A DNA stretch of 64,000 bases, taken from Inia geoffrensis (Eukaryota > Chordata > Mammalia > Artiodactyla > Iniidae). Positions 53,641 through 64,000 of the stretch are shown here, piece after piece (position 1 is the stretch's first letter; each line of letters starts with the position of its first letter). A program made the position numbers and the translations under genes. The stretch covers positions 72,400,784 to 72,464,783 of the forward strand of contig CM070910.1 of NCBI GenBank assembly GCA_036417435.1, given 5' to 3'. The notes below the pieces were generated by a model. It was not told the DNA's origin. It saw only the letters and a list, made by a program, of their open reading frames with translations, and made no database searches.

Positions 53641-55810
53641 GTGACCTAATCGTAACCAGTACACCAACACTAAGTCGTGCCCTCACACGTATTTAACCCT
53701 TAAGAACTGTCGTACCCTAAACTGTACCCTAATCCCTCCCCATTTCCTAACCCTAACCCTAACCCGAATCCTAACCCTGACCCTCACCCGAAGCCTTACC
53801 CTCACCCGTGCCCTAATCTTAACCAGGACACCGACACTAAATCATGCCCTCACACGTACACTAACCCTTAAGCGTTGTCATACGATAAACTGTACCCTAA
53901 TCTCTCCCCATTCCAGAACCCTAACCCTAAACCGAACCCTATCCCTGACACTCACCTGAAGCTTTACGCTCACCCGTGTCCTAATTATAAACACTACATC
54001 AACATTAAACCATGTCCTCCAATGTAGGGTAACAAAAAACCATTGTCGTACACTAACTTGTACCGTAATCCCTCTCCATTGCCTAATCCTAACCCTAACC
54101 CGATCCCTAATCCTGTCCCTCACCCGAAGCCTTACCGTCACCCGTGCCTTTATCTTAACCAGTACACCAAATCTAACTCATGCCCTCACACGTACGCTAA
54201 CCCTTAAGCGTTGTCACACTCTAAACTGTACCCTATTCCCTCCCCACTCCCTAACACTAACCCTAACCCTATACCTAATCCTGTCCCTCCCCCGAAGCCT
54301 TACCCTCACCTGTGCCAGTATCTTAACCAGTACACAAAACTAACTCGTGCCCTCACACGTATGCTAACCCTTAATCGTTGTCGTACCCTAAACTGTACCC
54401 TAATCCCTCCCCATTCCCTAACCCTAACCCTAACCCGAATCCTATTCCTGACCCTCACCTGAAGCCTTCACCTCACCCGTGACCTAATCTTAACCATTAC
54501 ACCAACACTAAACCGTGCCCTCACACGTACAGTAACCCAAAACCGCAGCCGTACGCTAAACTGCACCCTAATCCAACTCCATTCCCTAACCCTAACCCGA
54601 AACCGAACCCTAAGCCTGACACTCACCTGAAGCTTTACCCTCACCCGTGTCCTAATTTTAAGGAGGACATCACCACTAACCCATCCCCTGCAACGTAGGC
54701 TAACCCTAAACCGTTACCGTACCCTAACCTGTACCCTAATCGCTCCCCATTCCCTAACCCAAACCCTAAACCTGACCCTCTTCCGAGGCCTTACCCTCTC
54801 CCGTGCCCTAATCTTAACCAGTACACCAACACTAATTTGTGCCCTCGCACTTATGCTAACACTTAAGCGTTGTCGTACCCTAAACTATAACCTAATGCCT
54901 CCCCATTTCCTAACCCTAACCCTAAGCTGAATTCTAACCCTGACCCTCACCCGAAGCCTTACCCTCACCCGTCACCTAATCTTAACCAGTACACCAACAC
55001 TAAACCTTGCCCTCACACGTACACTAACCCTAAACGGCAGCCGTACACTAACCTGTACCCTAATCCCTCTCCATTCCCTAACACTAAACCTAACCCGAAC
55101 CCTAACCCTGACACTCACCCGAAGCTTTACCCTCACCCGTGTCCTAAATTTAACAAGGACATCAACACTAACCCATGCCCTCCAACGTTGTCTAACCTTA
55201 ATTCGTTACCGTGCACTATCCTGTACCCTAATCCCACCCCATTCCCTAAACCTAACCCTAACCAAAACCCTAAACCTGACCCTCTGCCGAGGCCTTACAC
55301 TCACCCGTGTCCTAATCTCACCCAGTACACCAACACTAACTCGTGCCCTCACATGTACACTAACCCTTAAGCATTGTCGTATCCTAACCTGTACCCTAAT
55401 CCCTCCCCATTGCCTAACCCTAACCCTAACCCGATCCCTTATCCTGTCCCTCATCCGAAGCCTTACCCTCACCCGTGCCATAATCTTAACCAGGACACTA
55501 ACACTAACACTTGCCCTCACACGTACGCTAACCCTAAACCGCAGCCGCACGTTAACCTGTACCCTAATCCATCCCCATTGCCTAACCCTAACCCTAACCC
55601 GATCCATAATCCTTTCCCTCACCCGAATCCTTAGCCTCACCCGTGCCCTTATCTTAGCCAGTACACCAAACCTAACTCGTACCCTCACACGTACGCTAAC
55701 CCTTAAGTGTTGTCTAACCCTAATCGGTACCCAAATACCTCCCCATTCCCTAACAGTAACCCTAACCCGAATCCTAATCCTGACCCTCACCCGAAGCCTT
55801 ACCCTCACCC
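53641..55810. repeat. Recent tandem duplication delta, unit 1 (2170 bp)
   Basis: Thirteen monomers beginning GTGACCTAATCGTAACCAGT. It lacks one or two bases near 53692 (CGTATTTAACC against CGTATGTTAACC). Collinear with unit 2 at +2171 bp with only a handful of differences, such as CCTTGCCC for CCGTGCCC near 55009 and AACAAAAAACC for AACACAAAACC near 54032. Gamma copy 1 has this unit once (about 37.2-39.4 kb). Confidence 0.85.
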
Positions 55811-57981
55811 GTGACCTAATCGTAACCAGTACACCAACACTAAGTCGTGCCCTCACACGTATGTTAACCCTTAAGAACTGTCGTACCCTAAACTGTACCC
55901 TAATCCCTCCCCATTTCCTAACCCTAACCCTAACCCGAATCCTAACCCTGACCCTCACCCGAAGCCTTACCCTCACCCGTGCCCTAATCTTAACCAGGAC
56001 AACGACACTAAATCATGCCCTCACACGTACACTAACCCTTAAGCGTTGTCATACGATAAACTGTACCCTAATCTCTCCCCATTCCAGAACCCTAACCCTA
56101 AACCGAACCCTATCCCTGACACTCACCTGAAGCTTTACGCTCACCCGTGTCCTAATTATAAACACTACATCAACATTAAACCATGTCCTCCAATGTAGGG
56201 TAACACAAAACCATTGTCGTACACTAACTTGTACCGTAATCCCTCTCCATTGCCTAATCCTAACCCTAACCCGATCCCTAATCCTGTCCCTCACCCGAAG
56301 CCTTACCGTCACCCATGCCTTTATCTTAACCAGTACACCAAATCTAACTCATGCCCTCACACGTACGCTAACCCTTAAGCGTTGTCACACTCTAAACTGT
56401 ACCCTATTCCCTCCCCACTCCCTAACACTAACCCTAACCCTATACCTAATCCTGTCCCTCCCCCGAAGCCTTACCCTCACCTGTGCCAGTATCTTAACCA
56501 GTACACAAAACTAACTCGTGCCCTCACACGTATGCTAACCCTTAATCGTTGTCGTACCCTAAACTGTACCCTAATCCCTCCCCATTCCCTAACCCTAACC
56601 CTAACCCGAATCCTATTCCTGACCCTCACCTGAAGCCTTCACCTCACCCGTGACCTAATCTTAACCATTACACCAACACTAAACCGTGCCCTCACACGTA
56701 CAGTAACCCAAAACCGCAGCCGTACGCTAAACTGCACCCTAATCCAACTCCATTCCCTAACCCTAACCCGAAACCGAACCCTAAGCCTGACACTCACCTG
56801 AAGCTTTACCCTCACCCGTGTCCTAATTTTAAGGAGGACATCACCACTAACCCATCCCCTGCAACGTAGGCTAACCCTAAACCGTTACCGTACCCTAACC
56901 TGTACCCTAATCGCTCCCCATTCCCTAACCCAAACCCTAAACCTGACCCTATTCCGAGGCCTTACCCTCTCCCGTGCCCTAATCTTAACCAGTACACCAA
57001 CACTAATTTGTGCCCTCGCACTTATGCTAACACTTAAGCGTTGTCGTACCCTAAACTATAACCTAATGCCTCCCCATTTCCTAACCCTAACCCTAAGCTG
57101 AATCCTAACCCTGACCCTCACCCGAAGCCTTACCCTCACCCGTCACCTAATCTTAACCAGTACACCAACACTAAACCGTGCCCTCACACGTACACTAACC
57201 CTAAACCGCAGCCGTACACTAACCTGTACCCTAATCCCTCTCCATTCCCTAACACTAAACCTAACCCGAACCCTAACCCTGACACTCACCCGAAGCTTTA
57301 CCCTCACCCGTGTCCTAAATTTAACAAGGACATCAACACTAACCCATGCCCTCCAACGTTGTCTAACCTTAATTCGTTACCGTGCACTATCCTGTACCCT
57401 AATCCCACCCCATTCCCTAAACCTAACCCTAACCAAAACCCTAAACCTGACCCTCTGCCGAGGCCTTACACTCACCCGTGTCCTAATCTCACCCAGTACA
57501 CCAACACTAACTCGTGCCCTCACATGTACACTAACCCTTAAGCATTGTCGTATCCTAACCTGTACCCTAATCCCTCCCCATTGCCTAACCCTAACCCTAA
57601 CCCGATCCCTTATCCTGTCCCTCACCCGAAGCCTTACCCTCACCCGTGCCATAATCTTAACCAGGACACTAACACTAACACTTGCCCTCACACGTAGGCT
57701 AACCCTAAACCGCAGCCGCACGTTAACCTGTACCCTAATCCATCCCCATTGCCTAACCCTAACCCTAACCCGATCCATAATCCTTTCCCTCACCCGAATC
57801 CTTAGCCTCACCCGTGCCCCTATCTTAGCCAGTACACCAAACCTAACTCGTACCCTCACACGTACGCTAACCCTTAAGTGTTGTCTAACCCTAATCGGTA
57901 CCCAAATACCTCCCCATTCCCTAACAGTAACCCTAACCCGAATCCTAATCCTGACCCTCACCCGAAGCCTTACCCTCACCC
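55811..57981. repeat. Recent tandem duplication delta, unit 2 (2171 bp)
   Basis: Second unit. The novel junction lies between about 55775 and 55815. Upstream, CGAATCCTAATCCTGACC matches the 39.35-kb monomer of gamma copy 1; downstream, CCTAATCGTAACCAGTACACC matches the 37.22-kb monomer. This fits exchange between two aligned monomers 13 apart. 2171 is 13 x 168 less 13, explained by the 12-bp head loss (56933) and a 1-bp loss near 56507. Confidence 0.85.
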
Positions 57982-60900
57982 GTGACTTAATCTTAACCAT
58001 TACAACAACACTAAACCGTGCCATCACACGTACGCTAACACTTAAGCATTGTCTTACCCTAACCTGTACCCTAATCCCTCTCCATTCCCTAACCCTAACC
58101 CTAATTCGAACCCTAACCCTGACACTCACCCGAAATTTTACCCTAACCCGTGTACTAATTTTAAACAGTACATCACCACTAAACCATGCCCTCAAACGTA
58201 GGCTAAACCTAAATTGTTGCTGTACCCTAACCTGTACCCCATTCCCTCCCCATTGCCTAACCCTAACCCTAAACCGATCCCTAATCCTGTCCCTCACCCA
58301 AAGCCTTACCCTCACCCGTGCCCTGAACTGAACCAGTACACCAACACTAACTCGTGCCCTCACACTTACGCTAACATTTAAGCGTTGCCGTACCCTAAAC
58401 TGTACCCTAATACCTCCCCATTTCCTAACTCTAACCCTAACCCGAATCCTAACCCTGACCATCACCCGAAGCCTTACCGTCACCCGTGACCTAATCTTAA
58501 CCATTACACCAACACTAAACTGTGCCCTCATACGTAGAGTAACGCTAAACCGCAGCCGTACCCTAACCTGTACCCTAATCCCTCTCCATTCCCTAACACT
58601 AACACTACCCCGAATCCTAACCCTGACAATCACCCGAAGCTTTACTCTCACCCGTGTGCTAATTTTAAAAACTACATCCACACTAAACCATGCCCTCCAA
58701 CCTAGGCTAACACTAAACAGTTGCCGTGCCGTAACCTGTACCCTAATCCCTCCCAACTGCCTAACCCTAACCCTAACGATTACCTAATCCTGTCCCTCAC
58801 CCGAAGCCTTACCCTCACCTGTGCCAGTATCTTAACCAGTACACCAAAACTAACTCGTGCCCTCACACATATGCTAACCCTTAAGCGTTGTCGTACCCTA
58901 AACTGTACCCTAATCCCTCTCTATTCCCGAACCATAACCCTAACCCGAATCCTGTTCCTGACCCTCACCTGAAGCCTTAACCTCACCCGTGACCTAATCT
59001 TAACCATTACACCAACACTAAACCGTTCCCTCACACGTACAGTAACCCTAAACCGCAGCCGTACTCTAAACTGCACCCTAATCCAACTCCATTCCCTAAC
59101 CCTAACCTTAAACCGAACCATAAGCCTGACACTCGCCCGAAGCTTTACCCTCACCCGTGTCCTAATTTTAAGGAAGACATCACCACTAACCCATGCCCTG
59201 CAACGTAGGCTAACACTAAACCGTTGCCGTACCCTAACCTGTACCCTAATCCCTCTCCATTTCCTAACCCTAACCCTAACCCGAACCCTAACCCTGACAC
59301 TCACCCGAAGCTTTACCCTCACCCGTGTCCTAATTTTAAACAGTACATCAACACTAACCCATGCCCTGCAACGTAGTCTAACCCTAAACTGTTGCCGTAC
59401 CCTAACCTGTACCCTAATCCCTCTCCATTCCCTAACCCTAACCCTAACCCAAACCCTAAACCTGACCCTCTTGCGAGGCCTTACCCTCACCTGTGCCCTA
59501 ATCTTAACCAGTACACCAACACTAAACCGTGCCCTCACATGTACGCTAAAGCTAAATCCCAGCTGTACCCTAACCTGTATCCTAATCTCTCTCCATTCCC
59601 TAACCCTAACCCTACCCCGAACTGTAACACTGACACTCACCCGAATCTTTACCCTCACCCGTGCCCTAATCTTAACCAGTACACCAACACTAATTTGTGC
59701 CCTCGCACTTACGCTAACACTTAAGCGTTGTCGTACCCTAAACTATAAACTAATGCCTCCCCATTTCCTAACCCTAACCCTAACCTGAATCCTAACCCTG
59801 ACCCTCACCCGAAACCTTACCCTCACCCGTCACCTAATCTTAACCAGTACACCAACACTAAACCGTGTCCTCACACGTACACTAACCCTAAACCGCAGCC
59901 GTACCCTAACCTGTACCCTAATCCCTCTCCATTCCCGAACACTAAACCTAACCCGAACCCTAACCATGACACTCACCCGAAGCTTTACCCTCACCCGTGT
60001 CCTAATTTTAAACAGTACATCAACACTAACCCATGCCCTCAAACGTAACCTAACCCTAAACCGTTGCTGTACCGTAACCTGTACCCTAATCCGTCTCCAT
60101 TGCCTAACCCTAACCCTAACCTGATCCCTAATCCTATCCCTCACTTGAAGCCTTACCCTCACCCGTGTCTTTACCTTAACCAGTACACCAAAACTATCTC
60201 GTTCCCTCAAATGTACGCTAACCCTTAAGCACTGTCATACCCTAAACTGTACCCTAATCCCTCCATATTCCCCAAACTTAACCCTAACCCCAATCCTAAT
60301 CCTGACCCCCACCCGAAGCCCAAACCTCACCCGTGACCTAATCTTAACAATTACACCAACACTAAACCGTGCCTTCACATGTACGCTAACCCTTAAGCGT
60401 TGCTTTACTCTAACCTGTACACTAATCCCTCTCCATTCCCTAACCCTAACCCTAACTCGAACCCTAACCCTGACACTCACCCGAAACTTTACCTTCACCC
60501 GTGTCCTAATTTTAACCATTACGTCACCACTAACCCATGCCCTCAAACGTAGGTTAACCCTAAACCATTGCTGTACCCTAACCTGTACCCTAATCCGTCC
60601 CCATTGACTAACCCTAACCCTAACCTGATCCCTAATCCTGTCCCTCACCCGAAGCCTTACCCTCACCCGTGCCCAAATCTTAACCAGTACACCAATACTA
60701 ACTCATGCTCTCACACGTACGCTAACCCTTAAGCATTGTCGTACCCTAACCTGTACCCTAATACCTCTCCATTCCCTAACCCTAACCCGAACCCTAAACC
60801 TGACACTCACCTGAAGCTTTACCCTCAACCATGTCCTAATTTTAACCAGGACATCAGCACTAACAAATGCCCTGCAACGTAGACTAACCCTAAATCGTTG

Positions 60901-63900
60901 CCGTACCCTAACCTGTACCCTAACCCCTCCCCATTCCCTAACCCTAAACCTAACCCAAACCCTAAACCTGACCCTCTTCCGAGGCCTTACCCTCTCCCGT
61001 GCCCTAATCTTAACCAGTACACCAACACTAATTTGTGCCCTCACACTTACGCTAACACTTAAGCGTTGTCGTACCCTAAACTATAACCTAATGCCTCCCG
61101 ATTTGCTAACCCTAACCCTAACCTGAATCCAAACCCTGAAACTCACTCGAAGCCTTAACCTCCCACGTGATTTAATCTTAACAATTACACCAACACTAAA
61201 CCGTGCCCTCAAACGTACACTAACCCTAAACCGCAGCCGCACGTTAACCTGTACCCTAATACATCCCCATTGCCTAACCCTAACCCTAAACCGAATCATA
61301 ATCCTTTCCCTCACCCGAATCCTTAGCCTCACCCGTGCCCTTATCTTAACCAGTACACCAAACCTAACTCGTACCCTCACACGTACGCTAACCCTTAAGT
61401 GTTGTCTTACGCTAATCTGTACTGAAATACCTCCCCATTCCCTAACAGTAACCCTAACCCGAATCCTAACCCTGACCCTCACCCGAAGCCTTACCCTCAC
61501 CCGTGACTTAATCTTAACCATTACACCAACACTAAACTGTGCCATCACATGTACGCTAACCCTTAAGCATGGTTTTACCCTAACATGTACCCTAATCCCT
61601 CTCCATTCCCTAACCCTAAACCTAACTCGAACCCTAACCCTGACACTCACCTGAAGCTTTAACCTCACCCGTGTCCTAATTTTAAACAGTACATCAACAC
61701 TAACCCATGCCATGCAACGTAGGCTAACCCTAAACTGCTGCCGTACCCTAACCTGTACCCTAATCACTCCATTCCCTAACCCTAACCCAAACCCTAAACC
61801 TGACCCTCTTCCGAGGCCATACCCTCACCTGTGCCCTATTCTTAACCAGTACACCAACACTAAACCGTGCCCTCACACGTACACTAAACCTAAACCCCAG
61901 CTGTACCCTAACCTGTACCCTAATCCCTCTCCATTCCCTAACACTAACACTACCCCGAATCCTAACCCTGACCATCACCCGAAGCTTTACTCTAACCCGT
62001 GTCCTATTTTAAACACTACATCCACACTAAACCATGCCCTCCAACCTAGGCTAACACTAAACCGTTGCCGTGCCGTAACCTGTACCCTAATCCCTCCCAA
62101 CTGCCTAACCCTAACCCTAACCCGATACCTAATCCTGTCCCTCACCCGAAGCCTTACCCTCACCTGTGCCCGTATCTTAACCAGTACACAAAAACTAACT
62201 CGTGCCCTCACACGTATGCTAACCCTTAAGCGTTGTCGTACCCTAAACTGAACCCTAATACTTCCCCATTCCCTAACCCTAACCCTAACCCGAATCCTAA
62301 TCGTGACCCTCACCCGAAGCCTTAACCTCACCCGTGACCTAATCTTAACCATTACACCAACACTAAACCGTGCCATCACACGTAGAGTAACCCTAAACCG
62401 CAGCCGTACACTAACCTGTACGCTAATCCCTCTCCTTTCCCTAACACTAACAATACCCCGAATCCTAACCCTGACAATCACCCGAAGCTTTAATCTCACC
62501 CGTGTCCTAATTTTAAACACTACATCCACACTAAACCATGCCCTCCAACCGAGGCTAACACTAAACCGTTGCCGTGCCGTAACCTGTACCCTAATACCTC
62601 CCAACTGTCTAAACCTAACCCTAACACGGTACCTAATCCTGTCCCTCACCCGAAGCCTTACCCTCACCTGTGCCCGTACCTTAACCAGTATACCAAAACT
62701 AACAAGTGCCGTCACACGTATGCTAACCCTTAAGCGTTGTCGTACCCTAAACTGTACCCTAATCCCTCCCCATTCCCTAACCCTAACCGTAACCCGAATC
62801 CTAATCCTCACCCTCACCCGAAGCCTTAACCTAACCCGTGACCTTATCTTAAACATTACACCAACACTAAACCGTGCCCTGAAACGTGCAGTAACCCTAA
62901 ACCACATCTGTATTCTAAACTGCACCCTCATCCAACTCCATTCCCTAACCCTAACCCTAAGCCGAACCCTAAGCCTGACACTCACCCGAAGCTTTACCCT
63001 CACCCATGTCCTACTTTTAAGGAGGACATCAACACTAACCCATGCCCTGCAACGTAGGCTAACCCTAAACCGTTGCCGTACCCTAACCTGTACCCTAATC
63101 CCTCCCCATTCCCTAAACCTAACCCTAACCCAAACCCTAAACCTGACCCTCTTCCGAGGCCTTACCCTCTCCCGTGCCCTAATCTTAACCAGTACACCAA
63201 CACTAATTTGTGCCCTCACACTTACGCTAACACTTAAGCGTTGTCGTACCCTAAACTATAACCTAATGCCTCCCCATTTCCTAACCCTAACCCTAACCTG
63301 AATCCTAACCCTGACCCTCACCCGAAGCCTTAACCTCCCCCGTGATTTAATCTTAACCATTACACCAACACTAAACCATGCCCCCAAACGTACGCTAAAC
63401 CTAAAGCGCAGCCGCACGCTAACCTGTACCCTAATCCCTCCCCATTGCCTAACCCTAACCCTAACCCGATCCATAATCCTTTCCCTCACCCGAATCCTTA
63501 GCCTCACCCGTGCCCTTATTTTAGCCAGTACACCAAACCTAATTCGTACCCTCACACGTACGCTAACCGTTAAGTGTTGTCTTACCCTAATCTGTACCCA
63601 AATACCTCCCCATTCCCTAACAGTAACCCTAACCCGAATCCTAATCCTGACCCTCACCCGAAGCCTTACCCTCACCCGTGACTTAATCTTAACCATTACA
63701 CCAACACTAAACGGTGCCATCACACGTACGCTAACCCTTAAGCGTTGACTTACCCTAACCTGTACCCTAATCCCTCTCCATTGCCTAACCCAACCCTAAC
63801 TCGAACCCTAACCCTGACACTCACCCGAAACTTTACCCTAACCCGTGTACTAATTTTAAACAGTACATCACCACTAAACCATGCCCTCAAACGTAGGCTA

Positions 63901-64000
63901 AACCTAAATTGTTGCCGTACCCTAAGCTGTACCCGATTCCCTCCCCATTGCCTAACCCTAACCCTAAACTGATCCCTAATCCTGTCCCTCACCCAAAGCC

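Larger units (their letters stand above)
1..64000. repeat. Telomere-derived 168-bp satellite array (whole window)
   Basis: Head-to-tail satellite of about 380 monomers, all in the same orientation. The 168-bp period is read directly from recurring landmarks: the CGAGG/CGAAG word lies at 1162, 1330, 1498 and 1666, and the CATT before the monomer start recurs at the same spacing. Each monomer splits into 28 hexamers in phase with CCCTAA. In the monomer at 3470-3637, seven hexamers are exact CCCTAA and most others differ at one to three positions. The plus strand is C/A/T-rich and G-poor throughout. The family is derived from the TTAGGG telomere repeat; its role (subtelomeric, pericentromeric or centromeric) is inference. 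Nothing interrupts it: no genes, mobile elements or unique DNA were seen. Both window edges fall inside the array. Confidence 0.97.
47314..64000. repeat. Large duplication gamma, copy 2 (runs off the window)
   Basis: Second copy of 31230-45412, longer because of two extra monomers (47881-48048 and about 51730-51900) and the private 2171-bp tandem duplication at 53641-57981. It carries shared markers, including the 24-bp expansion (50675-50722), the 30-bp scar (about 52193) and the CCTAACGATTACC base loss near 58775. It continues past the right edge. Confidence 0.82.

Noticed and set aside
1..64000. CRISPR array (direct repeats with spacers)
   Set aside because: The repeats are contiguous 168-bp monomers with no unique spacers, and the hexamer base is telomeric.
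1..64000. Functional chromosome-end telomere
   Set aside because: No run longer than about three and a half CCCTAA was seen. True telomeres have long uniform runs, and this array is diverged and organised in HORs.
1..64000. Prokaryotic features such as operons, ribosome binding sites, rRNA or tRNA
   Set aside because: AGGA-like and ATG words occur only as satellite variants, and no RNA gene structure was recognised.
1..64000. CENP-B box
   Set aside because: No stretch with the essential TTCG...A..CGGG pattern was recognised on reading either strand. I did not run a motif search, so this is not exclusion.
31230..64000. Large duplications as pure assembly error
   Set aside because: The copies differ by scattered substitutions, extra monomers and distinct indels, which a simple duplicated contig would not show. 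The 53.6-58.0 kb duplication is the one case where an artefact remains plausible.

Overview
The whole window is one uninterrupted block of satellite DNA. I find no protein gene, RNA gene, transposon, CRISPR array or unique sequence. The plus strand is a C-rich, G-poor series of degenerate CCCTAA hexamers (TTAGGG on the minus strand). The source is therefore a eukaryote with a TTAGGG-type telomere repeat, such as a vertebrate, many other animals, many fungi or a kinetoplastid. The sequence does not let me choose among these. It is probably a subtelomeric, pericentromeric or centromeric heterochromatin block.

The basic unit is a 168-bp monomer, about 380 copies in direct orientation. It is exactly 28 hexamers long, and nearly all of it stays in register with CCCTAA. 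Intact telomeric hexamers cluster at the start of the monomer, as up to three CCCTAA plus CCC. The rest has drifted into recognisable, reproducible words: AAGCTT in one monomer class, AGGCCT in another, CTTAAG and CGTACG in others. Because 168 is divisible by 3 and most hexamers lack stops in some frames, very long open frames (over 800 codons) appear on both strands. They encode Leu-Thr, Pro-Asn or Val-Arg repeats and are a by-product of the repeat.

Layout. Positions 1-1117 are a piece of the right-hand family (homologous to about 44.58-45.6 kb). About 1.1-17.87 kb is built on a 12-monomer, 2016-bp higher-order repeat (HOR), seen complete at 2126-4141, 7489-9504, 13370-15384 and 15385-17394. 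Shortened copies have lost 1 or 3 monomers through in-register exchange, and 10.07-13.37 kb is scrambled. From about 17.87 kb to the end a second regime has no short HOR. It consists of large direct duplications: 17.87-23.58 matches 26.07-31.77 kb (offset 8199 bp); a 2.6-kb segment occurs four times, with a truncated fifth copy; about 31.2-45.4 matches about 47.3-64.0 kb (offset rising from about 16.1 to 18.6 kb). The second copy of the last pair carries a private 2171-bp tandem duplication at 53.64-57.98 kb.

The array is thus nested at 6 bp, 168 bp, about 2 kb and 5-19 kb, each level apparently made by unequal exchange or amplification of the one below. Both window edges lie inside the array, so its true extent is unknown. 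Boundaries marked approximate were judged by eye from diagnostic variants.
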